Numbered from the stretch's first letter, positions 47,100-60,599 are shown. The stretch: 64,000 bases of DNA from Gaeumannomyces sp. JS-464 (GCA_002197995.1 NGZR01000001.1:15581501-15645500), one strand, 5' to 3'. Numbers and translations are program-made. Notes: generated from the letters alone by a model not told the origin.

Positions 47100-49521
47100 T
47101 TTATATCGAGTTAATATAACGCGTAGCGGATAACATGCTTTTAAATTAGCAAAACACTAATACGCGATTTGAATTAATGCTAATACCGTTATTAAAAAAC
47201 GAAAAGCTTTAAAAAAAAGCATTTGGTAAAAAAATCCTAGCTGTAAAAAACGCTAAAAACAAAGGAAAAAAATAAGTGCTAATAAAATAAACCGGCCGCG
47301 ATAATGTAAACTAATACCTATTAAAGCTTTTCGAAAAAACAACAGCGTTAAACGAGTTTAAAACCTAATAAAGCGATGTTTAAAAAAACGACGAGCCGCA
47401 TTTAAACAGTAATAAAAACCGCAAAAACGGAAAAAACGTGTATTTAAATAATAAAAAAACACGTTAAAAACGCGTTACGCGGGTAAGCAATAAAAAGAAG
47501 TAAAAACGTAACCCGTTATTATAAAAAAAACTAATTACACGGGTTAGTTTAAACTAATATTTGCAAAAAAAAGCGTTAAACGCACGCGACGACCAAATTA
47601 AAAAAAAAAGGCACGTACCGAACTTAACCACCCGGGTATATAAGCTTAATATTATAAAATAAAAAAAAGCACGCCAGTTTCGTTACGGCAAGCACGCCGG
47701 CTTAATACAGTAAAAACAAAAGGTTAAAACGCTAGTAATAAAAGGATAATACGCAGCCAAACTACACTTTTACTTATGCGCGTTAAAACATCCGCTTTTA
47801 TTTAACGTGTTAACGCTAGCGTTAAAAAACATACCTTACGCGGTATTTTTTTAAAACCGACGTTTAACAATTTCGCGGGCGAAACGTTTTTAACGCTTTT
47901 AAATGCAATAACGGTTTTACGCGAACGTGTTAATCGGCGACGCGAGCTCGTTAACGGGCCGAATAGGACGCGCAAAACGCGAAACTTTTTTAAAAGAACG
48001 ACCCGGGGTAAAAAGCGCGAAACGGGCGGGGTTATTACGCATAACGTCCGTAAAAATGCCAATAGCGGCCAGGAACTAGGTATCGCGGTTTTCCTAATAA
48101 CTTAAAACCGTTTCGTATTAATACTAGGCGCGGGTTAAGTAAAAAACGTTTAAGCAAAAGGAAAAACACCGGGTTTATAACGTATAGCGAAAAATTAAAA
48201 GCCGCGGGTAAAATAGTTTTGCATTTACTGCTAGCTTTGGCCGCGACGGGAGGAAATGCTTAAAATGAAAGGCAAAGCGAGCTCGTTGCCCGTACCCGGC
48301 TAGTTTTAAACCTGCTGCTGGGCTAACTTTTAATTAGCGCGGTTTAGCTTTCGTTACTAATACTAGTAAGTAAATAGGAAAAAGCGAGTAAAAATAAACC
48401 GTTTGCTTTTACTGGAAGTAATTCCTTTAGTTTCGTAATGCGCGTTATTAATAGTAAACGCGAGCATATCGCGGTAAACACGGTGCAAAAACGGCGAATG
48501 CGCGTACGTAATATCCGAGGTGTAATAAAACTCGGATTTGCTATAACGGTAACGGTTATAAGCTTAGCCGGGGCGGCGCTTAGCGCACGCTATTTGCCCG
48601 GTGGTTTTAACCTTCGAAAAGCAATTGTTACATTCGAAGTCGATATGGTCGGGAACCGCGTGCTTATCGTTATTAAAATCGCTTTGTAATTTATGCAAAT
48701 CGATAACGCGACGGTGAAAAGCCGCTTGTTTATTTTTGTTATATTAAAAAAAACGCGCGTTAAATAAAAAATATATTGCAAACGGGCGACATATACCCAA
48801 TTAAAAAGGTTTAAATCGCTAAAACCCTAACGCGGCGAATTACCGCTATCATTATTAGCCGACGTAATCGTTATATTAAAAAAACGAAAATTTCGAATTA
48901 ATAAAAAGCGCGGGCGAAATAAATTAAAAACGGCGAAAATTAATTGCTAATAAAAAGGACGAGGTTGGAAAACGCGAAGGGAATGTTTTAAAATAAAGCC
49001 GAAGCGAGCACGGCGAAAAATAAAAGTGGTTATCGCAGCGGAAAAAACAAGCAAAAAACGCGGTGGAAATTTTTCCTTAAAAATTTCGAGCAAAAAAGGA
49101 AATAAGTAAAAAGCGGAAAAAAGCGCGCTTAAAATATAACATAAGGTTAAATTAGCACCGATAAAAAAGGAAGGCACGTTTTAACCCGATATAGCATTTA
49201 AGTAAAACGACGTTAACGTAAAGGCAATAGCTTAGCGATATATAACCAAATAAAAGTAAGCACGCATTAACCCGCACGCGATACCTAAACAAGTTAATAT
49301 TAAAACTTAAGTAATAATAGTAAAATACGCGTTCGAAAACGTTTAGCAACGCTTTATACTAAATAGCAGTTAAACCGGAACGGTGCACCAGGACGACCAA
49401 ACACTAGTACGGAAAAATTACCCGGGTTAGGACTAATTATAAAAAGACGAAGCTTCGGCTCGGAAATTAACCGGGAACTTTTTAAAGGTAAAATGAAAAA
49501 CAACCCGGGAAAAGGAGGTTA
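47100..49521 (+). mobile_element. Gypsy C 3' internal region, unassigned
   Basis: About 2.4 kb between the integrase C-terminus and the 3' LTR. This is long for a gypsy element. No chromodomain was found. Several ORFs of 60-90 codons occur on both strands (47802-48062 -, 48438-48689 +, 48947-49177 -). The 47850-48250 part is less AT-rich, and Lys/Arg-rich stretches on + could be a third gene, but I recognise nothing. Confidence 0.4.
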
Positions 49522-49677
49522 TGTTATAATTCCGTGCTAATAGTACGGGTTATATGCTTATATAACGAAAGCCAATCTCCGAAAAGGAAATTGCTTTTTT
49601 TTCATTTTTTTTTCATTTTATAACATAACATTACTTCGGCACTTATTGGCCACCACCTATTAGCCTAGCTTATTACA
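49522..49677 (+). repeat. Gypsy C 3' LTR
   Basis: 156 bp, TGTTATAATTCCGTGC...TTATTACA; followed by CTTTT. Confidence 0.9.
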
Positions 49678-49682
49678 CTTTT

Positions 49683-50746
49683 TAATCCCAATTTTAACGT
49701 TTTTATATTTTATAAATAGGTTAAAAAATATAAACTTTTAACATTTTTTGAAAAATTAAAACACGTTTGGTTTAAATTAAAAGGATATTAAAAATGCAAT
49801 CGGTTAAAAGTTTAAAAGCATAAAACACCGATATTTAAAAATATTTTAACTATTAAATTAGCTATTATTGTTTTTATTAAATAACGCATTACGAAATTAT
49901 AGGATTTTAAACCTTTTAATAAGTTTAAAAACAAGTTATAAAACTTTAAACCTTTTAATAAAGTTAATATTATACCTGAAAAATATAAGGAGTTTTTTTT
50001 TATTATATCGGTTAAAACCGTAATGCGCTTATTTAACCATTAATTTTGGAATTATAAAATTAATTTTAAAACAAAGCTAAGTTTATATAACGCTTTTTAT
50101 ATTAAATAAGCGCTCGGGAATTAAAAGTTTTTAAGTTTTAACTTTAAAAAAACTTAAAAATAGGAAAAATCCGTCGATTTATTTTCGCTGTTAGCTTACC
50201 GTTATTATTCGCCAAATTTTTTTTAAAACTTTTTACAACTTATTATCGATTATAAAAACTTTAATTTTAAAATAATACTAATTTGTTATTTTATTCTTTT
50301 AATTACTAAGCTTTAAAATAAATTGCGAAATGCGAAATAAATAACGAAAATCGACCTAAAAACCGGTTTTAATTTAATCCGCATAAAAAAAGGTTACAAA
50401 TAGCTTATAGCATTTCGTTATAAATACGAACTTTTCGAATACACCGTTATGCTAATAGGTTTTATTAATGCTTTAGCCACTTTTTAAAGCTTTATAAACC
50501 ACATTTTTATAAATTTAATTAACGCGAGCCTTTTAATGTATTTTAACGATTTACTAATTTACGCAAAAACTGAAAAATAATACGATAAGCTAATTCGAAA
50601 AGCCTTATAACGCTTAACCGATTATAACCTCGCCGTAACCCTCGCAAATGCGTTTAATTAATTAAAAAACTTAAATTTCTTAAATACGTTATCGATTTTT
50701 AAAGCATTTTTATATTTAACGATAAAATCCAAACCATTATTAATTA
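49683..50746 (+). pseudogene. Gypsy D reverse transcriptase
   Basis: The region before the palm reads KNLKIGKIRR (about 50152-50185), in the place of the conserved GFIRPSSSP. It is followed by a degraded fingers region and by the palm with MYFNDLLIYAKTE, where YFND (50539-50550) is a RIP-altered YLDD. LINE-E is inserted just after, at 50747, and the polymerase continues at 58269. Confidence 0.87.
50731..50746. repeat. LINE-E target-site duplication, left (16 bp)
   Basis: AAACCATTATTAATTA, repeated without mismatch at 58253-58268. Length and perfection are typical of target-primed reverse transcription. Confidence 0.95.
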
Positions 50747-50760
50747 TTATTATTAGTTAT

Positions 50761-53700
50761 ACTGCCGTTATGTTTGTAAAAACCTCGGTACCTTTGCTGT
50801 TTTTATATACATGTAAAACCTTTAAACTCGTTTCCGGGTGCGGTCCGCATTCGGCTCGGTGGCTTGGGAGTAAAAACCATATCTGCTTTTCGTATACGGT
50901 TTTTGCTATGTTAAACAGTAATACCGTTTGCTTAATTCCTACGACTGCTTTTAAAAGTTCCATCGCGAAAGCGTTTTTATAATTAATAGTAACAATAGGA
51001 AAGTACGCAAAAGAAAAATTGTAAGGAATGCATATTGCGCTTAGGTAGCGCCCCGGTGCCGGGTTTTCTTTTTTTGTGGTAATATTGGTAGTAGTGGTGT
51101 TAGTTCGGTTGGTTGCGGTGGTTTGGTTATCCGCGTTCGAGGTTTCCCGGTCCCGCCTCGGTGTTTGGTCGCGTAGCTATTCCGTAAAGTTTAAAAGTCG
51201 TGGTTAACGTCGGGTAATTCGACGTAATTATGTTATTCGCTTCCGAAGGTAACGCTCCGGTTGCGGATTGTTTCCTTGCTTATAGCGCGCATCTAACCTT
51301 TTTATTAGTTCGCCGTTTTCGTAATTATGTTGCTTTTGCCTTATTTGTATCGTGCTTTCCGGTTATGCTTTTATTTCTTTCCGGGTGCGGGTTTTTACCG
51401 TTCTTTCCCTTTTTGCTTCCAAAGGTTTTTGCCTTTTCTTTTTCGCCCTTTTTTAATTTTTTTTTATTACAACTTTTAATTTTTTTTCCCACTTTTGCTT
51501 CCAATTTTCGCGCATTTTTCCGCCCGCGCTTTTACACCTGCCTTTTCGCGTTTCGTTCCCTTTCCGGCTTTTATTTCCTGCATTATAGCTTTTAAAAACA
51601 AAACTCCTCGTTCTCCTCGCGGCGGCGCGCGCGGTAATACGCGCGGCGGCCATAGCGGTAGCGGTGGTGGTGGCGGCCTTGCGTTTGCTCCTCCTCGTGG
51701 CGATCGCGACGAGCACCCATTTTTTAGCTTTAACGATAACGATAACTCTAAAGCCGGCGTTGCTCCGAACCCCCGCGTTAAAGCTGTAAGTGCGGTTTTA
51801 CACCGTTTCGTTTTTTGTTTTTTTGCTAATTTTTTTTCTTTTTTCCTTTAGCCTTACCGTTTATACCACCAAAAAAAATATAAAACGGCGATCGTTGTTT
51901 TTTCGAATTACATTTTTTACAATTCGATAATGTATATCTCCCGTATCGTTTCCCTTTTTATCCCGCTTCGTTAATTTTTTAAGCCTGCTTGCAAAATTTG
52001 TGTTGGCTGTATTTAGCGTTTCGCTAACGGCATCGATAATACCGGCGCCGTTCGAGGATGTTATTATAAGGCCTGTATATTTTTTATTTGCTTCGCCTTT
52101 TTTTTTGCTCGGTTCCGGTCGTATTAATTTATGTTTTTAGCTTTTCGCGTTTTAACTTGTATGGGGTGCGCCTTTTTGCGCGGTGCTTACGTTTAGGTTT
52201 GTTATTTTTTTTCCTTTTTTTTTTATTGCTTTTTTTATTGCTAATTTGTCGGTTCCATTTCGGTAACCTCCCGCTGGCATTAAAGATTAGGTTTATAACG
52301 TTTTCCGTGCTTATTAGCGCTATATCCAGTTTTTTTTTAAAATTGCTGCCGATTTAAAAGATATTTTAGCGGAAATCGCTTATGCCGTTAAGGTTTATAG
52401 CGGTTTTACTCCGGTGCTATATGCTTTATTATTAATGCTTTTTTCCAGCTTCGTTATACCATTTTGGAACACGCTATCGCCGGTTACGTTTAATTTGCGA
52501 AAGATATTAGGAAACGGTTCGGCGTTTTTTTTGGTGCTAGGTTTTCGCGCTCGTTCCCTTTTAGTTTAAAAAGCGCTTTTGCTATTATAACTGCATTTAA
52601 TGGCTTAGGTTTCGTTCGCTCCCTTTTCGGCAATATGGTGCTTTTGGCGTAAGCCATATCGGGTTAGGCTTTTAAAATTGTCGATGTGTGGGATTTGTTT
52701 AACCGCATTCAAATAAAAGCGTTAGTTTTAAAGCGGGCCAAAATATAAATTTATCGATGTTTTTTTTTATATCGCTATTTTTTTTCCGGTTCGCTAACCT
52801 TTTTGTATTTGCTAAATATCCTTCGTGCAAAATCCTTTTAATTTTACTTTCAGTCGGATTTTAGCTAAGTATTAGGAAAATGTTATTAACGAAATGTCGA
52901 AAAAAATGGGTAAGGATAAAAATGATTAATTTGGTTGGTTTTTTTCCGGTTACGGCTCGCATATAAAGTATTAACGTCGGTTTATTTTTCTTTCTTTTCG
53001 TTTTTTAATAGGGTATTTTCGTTTAGCGTTTTATAATTGTTTATGGTTCGGTTTTTTTCCGATTTGGTAGCGTTTTTTTCTTTCCTTTTTTTTTACGCGT
53101 TTTCCTTTTACCTTTTTCGTTATTTTAAAATCCATTAGTTTTTTAGTTTTAAACATTATACGTGCTGCTTTTTTAAATGGTATGTTTTTTATTTCCTATA
53201 GCTCGAAGTATGCTTTTCAGCTGTCCGTTTATACCATTTCGGTGCTATCCGCTGTTTATTTTAACGGGTGCATTAGGTTAACGCGTGCTATATTGTTTCC
53301 TTTTATCCGCTACCGCATTTATATAACGGCTTTACCGCGTCGGGCACGTTTTTACTAAATAGGAAAGCATTTAAACCAAGCTTTTCCGTTTTAATTTGGA
53401 TTGCTATTAAATTGTATGCTTTTGGCATTTTTTCGTAATATTCGACCATTTTTTCCGTAAATAGGGGGTTATTCGCTAAACACGCGGTTTTATGCCGGTT
53501 CGTTTTTTTTACCGCTTTCGCCGAGCTGGCAACTTTTAACTTCCATTTTATTATTACGTTAAAGTTTTAGCGTTTCGCGTGTTTATATTTGGATTTTTTT
53601 TCGTTTTCGCGGGGGATTAGTTTGCGTTTTGGTTCCGGGGTTATTTTAAATCGGTTTTAGCGTTCCGCTTATTTTTTTTTTGCTTAACCGTTTTAAAAGT

Positions 53701-53900
53701 GTGGTTTTTTGCTCCGTTCCCGGTATTTTAACCTTTTAAATCGGCCCGTTACTTTCGTTATCGCTTTATTAATCCGTTATATTATTTTAATTTCTAACCA
53801 TTTATTTTTTATATTAATTACCTTTTCGTTTAAATATAAATTTAAAGGTGGTACGTAAGTTTTTGTTTTTAAATGGGCTAATAACGTCGTTTTATATGCT
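50761..53900 (-). mobile_element. LINE-E 3' portion, partly unassigned
   Basis: Follows the RT on the - strand; RNase H and the 3' UTR are expected here, but I could not read an RNase H motif. The part at about 51590-51720 is GC-rich and on the + strand spells Gly/Arg-rich repeats (GGARGNTRGGHSGSGGGGG). The - strand of the same stretch is Ala/Arg/Lys-rich. Neither was assigned. Confidence 0.4.
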
Positions 53901-53959
53901 CCGATTACCATTTTAAAATATGTTTACTATTTTTTCGCTAACTTTTTGGCCGCGTTTCG

Positions 53960-55600
53960 GGGCTAACCTCGTAGTTCGGTTGGAAAGTGGTATGTTGCGG
54001 CTTTATATGCCATTGCACTTTTGCATACTATTGCGTATAATTGTTTCGCTTTAGCGAAGCTGCTTTTTTACGTTGCTATTGCGAATTTTATTATCGCTAA
54101 TTGTTATTTTTCCTATTTGCCTTTCGTTTATTTAATATGGGCTTTAAAATTTAATTTATAATTTAGCCAAACTTTGAAAAATTTCGCCGCTAGCGATGGT
54201 TGTACGTAAATGGTTCCGGTGCGGATGCGGGTTTGGTTTAAGGCTTTAATAAAATGTAGCAGCTCGGTTTTTAATGCGTTAAATGTTATTTTTGTTATTT
54301 TTGCCCACGTTTGGCATACGTTTTAAGCTTTTTCCAATAATCGTGCCGTTTTCGCTGTAGTGCCTTTTATTGCTAAAAGGTTAATATCGTCGGCGAAGCC
54401 GATTACCGTTATTTTTAGGATTTTTTCCAGCTTATTGTATAATAACGCGATATAAAAGATAAACAATATAAGTAATAGTAATAATCCTTGCGGGACTTTT
54501 GCAATTATTAGTATTAGCGTTAACGTATTTCCGTCGAACCGGAGCCGGGCCGTTCTACTTATAAGCTAGCTTTTAATTTATTTAATTATTTTTGGTAGAA
54601 ATCCCTATTTTCGCATTATATCGAGCAGTTTAATATGGTTAATATTATCGAATGCCTTTAATAGGTCGAATTGCAATAGCAAAGCTATAGCGCCGTGGTT
54701 TTACGCCGTTATTACTATATTTATTATTTGTTTAATAGCGAATTCGGTATTGCGTTTTTCTTTATTACCCATTTGTTTTTTCCGGTAGGAGTCCTTTTTC
54801 TTCCGTTTCGTTAGCGATCCGTTTTCCTATTATAATTTTATAATTTTAAAAATGAACGAAAAAAATGCGATCGGTTTTCATTTTCCCGCTATTTTCCTAT
54901 TTTTTGTACTTTTGCCTAGCTTTAGCAATATTATTGTAAGTGCGTTTCGGAAACGCTTCGGAAAATATTCGAGGTTGAAGCTAGCGTTAGTTATTTTAAA
55001 TATAGCTTTTTAATAGGGTTCGCCGCATGCTTTTAAAAGTCCGTTTGGTAAATTGTCCGTTTTCGGGGCTTTCCAATTTTGCGTTCTTTTTAAGGCCGTT
55101 AATACGTCGCCGTTTTCCGAATCCACCATATGTTTTATTAAAAACGCGTGGTAAAACGTATCGTTGTTAAACGTAGTATTTATAATATCGGTTAAATCCG
55201 TTTCCGGGCTGGGGTAAAATTTGGCCGCTAAAGCTGTTGCTTTATTTGCGTAGGTGTTAGCTGGTTCCTGGTTGCCGTTTTTGGTCGGTGCAAATCCGGT
55301 AGTTTGGTTAGATCTCGTTTTTTATAGCTGCGCAATTTCGCCCACCGTTTTACGTTCCAAAAAGTGGCTTTTTTCTTTTTTATTTTTAATGCCTTTTTAA
55401 TAAACTTTTTCCAATGCGCGTTAGCCGCCTTCCTTTTTTTTTTTATAAAAGCCTTGTCCGCTGCTTTTAGTTCGTTATAGCTGTCCTATGTTTTTAGTTT
55501 TATTATATACGCCGGCACCTTTTCGTTTTTTTAACGAGTTTGGTAAATTTTTAAATTCCAATACGGTATTGGCTTAAAACTGGTTAATGTTTTCCTTTTC
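53960..55600 (-). pseudogene. LINE-E reverse transcriptase
   Basis: On the - strand: LLLQFDLLKAFDNINHIKLL (about 54645-54705) carrying the first catalytic Asp, then VIGFADDINLLAIKG with FADD at 54386-54397, then a thumb region ending KLYAIVCKSAMAYKAATYHF (about 53990-54050). Stops throughout. Confidence 0.9.
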
Positions 55601-55699
55601 GGTATTAGCTCGTTAGCGATTAAAATTAGCTAGCTTATTAATATATCTATTTAATTGTCGATATTTTCGGTATTTTTATATTTTTAATTTCGATATGCT

Positions 55700-56900
55700 A
55701 TATGGCTAATTGCAATGCCCTTTTTTGGTCGTTTTTTATATTAGTGTTTACTTTTTCCATATTTATTTTTCGGCGGTTTTTTGCCGAAGCGGCTCCGCTT
55801 CGGTATTAATTAGGATTATTTAGGGGTGGTAATCCGATTTTTTTATTTCGTCGTTTTTACTTTCGTATTTTACGGCTAACGCGTTAAATATTTTACATAG
55901 TCGATTATGCTTTTTCGTTCGCCAAATTTTTTCTTTTATTACCTTTTCGTAAAGTGTTGCAAATTCGAGTTTTTACCGGTACGCTAACGATAATAATACG
56001 TTTGCTTTTTCGTTTCGTTTGTTATAAACGTCCTATATAGGGTAATGCATATTAAATCCCTTATAAGCACGGCGTAATATCGTGGCGGTTACGTTTCGAT
56101 TTTTTATTAATAGCGTATGCCACTTTTTTAATGCTTTTAAATCCGGCGGGTATATTAAATAAATATCGATTTTTTTAATAGGGTTTATAATGTTATTGCT
56201 GCCTAATCGTATCCGTTTCGGCTTTTTTACGATGCGGGGTTTAGCCGTTAATAAACGTATAATATTGCGTTTTAACGATTATCGGCTTAGTAATAAACCA
56301 CTTCGTATTTGCACTTTGCTAATCTTTTTAAGTTTCCATATTAGTCCAGCTCCGGCTTTTATATAGTTATTATGTCGTATTTTTTCCTGCTAAACAGCGG
56401 GATATTTCCTTTTCCGCTTTTTTTTATGTTCCAATACAGTATCGAAATTACCATACGGGTTTTTTTAAGCCTTTTAGTACGTTTTACGGGCTAATGCTGT
56501 TTATTATCGGTAGCGGTTCGGAGGAGGGGGAAAGCGGGGGGGGGGGTTTGTTAAGGCCGTTATCCTTTCGGCTTTCTCGCGTATTTGCTCGTTTGCAATA
56601 ACGAGGGGTTTAGCTAGCGGGGAGCTCGTTTTAAAAGCGAAGTGTATTGTGGGTAAAGGAAGCGGCCGTATATCGGTTCGGCTTTTGGGTAATTGTAAAT
56701 CTTTGCGGGGTTTGCCGACTGGTCGGCGTTTTAAAATCCGGGTTGGTAAATTATTATCCGAATTTAAGTTATTTTTTCGTCTTTTGCTGGGGCTTATTAG
56801 CCTTTCGGTTCCGAAAGGTTAGCGGGCTTGGAAAATGGGGAAAGTAACGTTTTTATTGGTTTATAAGCTGCGCCTTTTAGCATAAACCTCTTCGGTTGGT
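55700..56900 (-). pseudogene. LINE-E endonuclease region, degraded
   Basis: Lies between ORF1 and RT, where Tad elements keep their APE endonuclease. A KKSDYHP stretch near 55830-55850 resembles the final SDH motif of that domain. Otherwise too decayed to read. Confidence 0.55.
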
Positions 56901-56989
56901 TTTAATATTCTTTTGCTTTTTTTATAACGCGTTATGCCATTTCGCATTTTCGGTAAAAAGCCGGGTGCGGTTTATTACAATTTATGCAT

Positions 56990-58250
56990 TTAGGTGTGGC
57001 TTTTTAATATTAGTAATGGGCGTCGCATTAGTATTCTCTTTTTTAGTGTTTCGGTTTTCCGCAATGCGGGCACCGGCTCGGTTTAATGCAAAACTTTTAA
57101 CGGTATCCCCATTCGAAGCAGTTATAACATTGGTTGGTTTTAACGTTTGGTGTAAACGGTTCGCAATTATAAATTACTACTTTTATTACAAATCCTCGTT
57201 CGCATATTTGGTTCGCTATCGTTACCGTTCCGATGCGGGCTAATATTATAGCATATCCGTAAAAGGTCCGGGCCGGCTACACGTATATAAATTTAACTTT
57301 TGCGTTTTGGTTTTCGGCGTTTAAACTTTTAACAAATGCGTTTGGGTTTTTTAAAAGTGCTTTTTATTTAAAACCTCGAATTACCACGTCGTATGTCCGC
57401 ACTCGGATCGTTGCCTAATCGCCGAATACTTTTTTCACCTAGTCGTTTTTTTTTCTTATATTCCTTTGCGTTTGTTTAAAAGCATACTACTATATTTCCG
57501 CTCCGAAATCGTTTCGTTGCCCGTATTATCGTGCTTAATTAGTTATTTAACGCTTGTAAAATGTTTATTATTAATCGCTTTTTAATTGCTTTTGGGGGTT
57601 TTTTTACGTTTACGATAATCTTTCGTTCGACTTTCGACGGTATAAATCGGGGTGGGGTTGCGCCGTATTCGGGTACTATTGGCGTGGTTAAATCGATTCG
57701 GTTCCGCCCGGCGTTCGGGCCGGCAAGCCCGTGGCCAATGCAATGGCATAGGACTTTTTGGTATTAGCCAATGCTTTTTTAACTTTTTCGAGTATTTCTA
57801 CTTTAAGCTTTTGCAGCGTGTCGTTAATTATTGGTCTTTTTGCGGCGGTTTCGCGCTGGCGAGCCGCCTCCGCGTCGATCTTTCGCTTTATTAGTCCGAT
57901 ACCAGTTGCAAAACTTCCAGCAACTTTCTATTAATTACAAAAGCTTTAGCTTATCGATAATCTCTTTTTCTTTTTTATTTTGGCGGTTGCGCGCCGGTTT
58001 CGTAATCGGTGTCGCTGTTTCCCGCGTATCCGAAAACGCGTTAGGAGGATCCACCGTCGTGGCGTGCCGATTAGCCGCGAGCCCAAAATCGATCGCCATC
58101 GATTTTTAGCCCGCGCCGTCGGCGCGCGCACGATGCGGCATCGATCCGGGGTCGAGTCGGCTGCGAAGGGTTCGATTTTAGCGTTAAAATTGGATTATTT
58201 GGAAGGGCTAACCGGCTACGCGTTTTTAAGGTCGCAGCAGCTCCTTTACG
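56990..58250 (-). pseudogene. LINE-E ORF1 (Gag-like) with zinc knuckles
   Basis: On the - strand a run of homologous-looking sequence leads to QCYNCFEWGYR and KFC (57088-57129), a CX2CX4HX4C knuckle with His now Tyr, and a second knuckle RCPHCGK (about 57057-57078). The 5' part (57600-58250) is still GC-rich and Arg-rich. Confidence 0.8.
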
Positions 58251-58268
58251 GTAAACCATTATTAATTA

Positions 58269-60599
58269 AAAACCTTTAAAAACGTTAAAAAATTGCTAAT
58301 CGTTTATTAGCTTTGCTAACTTTTATAAGCGATTTATTAAAAGCTTTTCGTTTATTATCTAACTTTTAACCACGGCTAATTCCCTTTTTAAAAGCTAATG
58401 GATTTGGATTAAAAATATGCAATAAGCTTTCGAATCGCTTAAAAAGGCATTTACGTCGCTCCTAATCTTTTAACATTTTAACTTAAAGCTTTTTGCATAA
58501 ATAAAAGCCGACTTTTCGAACTTCGCTTACGACGTAATGCTTTTTTAACGAAACTTTGCTATAAGCAAACTTTATTTTATCGCTTTTTACTTTCGCAAAT
58601 AACCGCGGCCGAAATTAATTATAAAATCCATAATAAAAAGCTTTTAATAATCGTTAACAATTTTAGTAAATAGCGTTATTACCTCGAAAAAGCCAAATAT
58701 TAAATAAAAGTTTATACGAACCACCGGAACTTAAAATACTTTTTTACCGCTAAAATCTTTAAGAAGTAATAAGCCCGTTAAATTTAGCAATTAGCTAATT
58801 ATAACTTTATAATTTATTATAAGCCGGGCAAGCAAAATAATAAAACCATTATGCTTTTAGAACTAACCTAATATAAGTTTAAAAAAAAGGAGTAAAAATT
58901 AGCTAATCGCGACGACTTTGCAAAAAAAAACACTTTTTTAAAGTTAAAACCGCGATTTTAACGGCGGAAACCACGGTGCAAAAAAATTAAAAGCCTTTAT
59001 CCGTACTTTTCGCATCCGTTAAACTTTGCAATATTCCTACCATATAATAAACTGCAAAATTTACCGATAAAATCCGCGAAACCGGCAAATCGAATCCTAA
59101 ATACCAAAACTGTTTAAAAAGGCCGGGGAAAAACGAAAAGGTAAAAAATGGCTTTTTTACTGCAAAAACAAGCTGTAAATGCTTACGGCCTTATAAAAAA
59201 AGGTTTTTAAATCCGAATATAATATTAAAATTACCGGGCATATAGGGATAAATAAAACCCTTAAATTAATTATTTGCTATTTTTAATAACTTAGCATTAA
59301 TAAAAGCGTTCGGAAATACGTGCGGAATTATTTAAAATGCTAAAAAAATAAAGCCGTAAAATATGCACCATTTAAACCTTTTTAATTAATAAAACTGCAC
59401 TATTAGCTTTAAAAAACTATAATTATAAATTTCATTACGGATTTCTTTTTAAGTAATAATTTTAATTTAATTTAGGTAATAGTAAACCCATTTATTAAAA
59501 TGGGATATTTCGTACTTTTTAAAATGGAAAATAAAAAACGGATAATTTTATTCGTATATTTGCTAAAAAATATTAGCAATTATATAATATACTATTAAAT
59601 TTTATTTTGAATAAAAATTTAAATTTATAAACCACTTATAAAAAAACCTTCTTCGTTTAATAAGGATTAAGTTTAAAATAAACACGGCTTTCCACTTTTA
59701 AACGAATAAACAAACCGAAAAATTTAATTAAAATTTAAACGTTTATTTCCGTTTATTCGTTAATTACGAAATAACTAATTGGGTTACTTTTTTCTTATAG
59801 CAAAATTTGCTTATAATAATACTTTTTTTGCAAATACTACCGTTATTTCCTTTTTCGCTAATTACGGTTATTATTTAGCTTTTAACAATCCCTTATTCCC
59901 AGGCTGTACGAAAAACCTAAATAGCAAGTTGTACAGTTATTAGATAACCCAAATATATTAAAAAGCTAAAAACTGCTTTAAAAAAGCACGAAAACGAATA
60001 AAGCATTAAGTAAATAAAAAGCGAAACCTTTTGCCGGTTTTAACCGAAAAACAGCTCGTTATGCTTAACGCCCGCCACGTTAAAACTCGCCGCTTTGCCA
60101 AAAAAATCGATTTTAAAATGTTCGGCCTTTTTCGCATTTCGAAAGTAATTTCCCTTTCGCAATCCGTTTAACCCTATTAAAAACCTGGAAAATTCACGAC
60201 GCTTTCACGTGTTACTTGTAAAGCTTTACCGCGCTGGCATTTAAACTTGGCTTAATTTTAACCAGGTTTGCGGGAAGCTCTTTTAATAAAAGGAAAATAC
60301 GCCGTTAAAAAATGGAAAACTTTATAGTTAACCCCAAAGGAAAATGTTATACCGCGTAAAGTGGGAAGAATACCTTAGGGAACGGAATAAAATATAAGAG
60401 CCATAAAAGCATTTCGAAAGCGTAAAAGCTAAAGCCGAGGTTATAGCTTTCCACTAGCGACACCTTAATAAGCTTAAGGACGATCGCGTGCTTTACGCTG
60501 CGATAGCTTTAACTAAAAAAAAAGGCTTATTAAAAACCCCCAAACCGCAAAAAACCGCGGTTAGCTTAGGAGCTTAAAAAGGTTTTAGGACGGGCTTTT
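58269..60599 (+). pseudogene. Gypsy D RNase H, integrase and chromodomain
   Basis: Continuation of D pol after LINE-E. RNase H: an Asp-rich start KADFSNFAYD (about 58507-58540) and FRTTGT/RTTGTxNTFL near 58715-58745. Integrase zinc domain: GHIGINKTLK (about 59238-59268) and a CLKC-like pair near 59330. C-terminal integrase WKIHDAFH...LLVKLY (60187-60230). Chromodomain YRVKWEEYLRERNK (60350-60391). Many TAA/TAG stops. Confidence 0.88.

Larger units (their letters stand above)
40479..49677 (+). mobile_element. Ty3/gypsy element C, + strand, carrying P3
   Basis: LTRs 40479-40663 and 49522-49677, TSD CTTTT (40474-40478, 49678-49682), and a polypurine tract GGGAAAAGGAGG just before the 3' LTR. 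Gag, RT with YLDD, and an integrase zinc domain and C-terminal domain are readable on the + strand. Family different from A/B and D. Confidence 0.92.
50747..58252 (-). mobile_element. LINE-E, Tad-like non-LTR retrotransposon, - strand
   Basis: 7.5 kb between 16-bp TSDs. The 3' end (left) is a TAA/TTA-rich tail (50747-50760). From right to left it carries ORF1 with zinc knuckles, an endonuclease region and RT with an FADD box. It differs in sequence from LINE-1/LINE-2. Full length, RIP-degraded. Confidence 0.92.

Noticed and set aside
24382..57243. ORFs of 60-120 codons on both strands of the AT-rich region as host genes
   Set aside because: RIP removes CA/TG and creates TA, leaving chance ORFs rich in Lys, Phe, Asn and Ile. 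Only those matching transposon motifs were kept.
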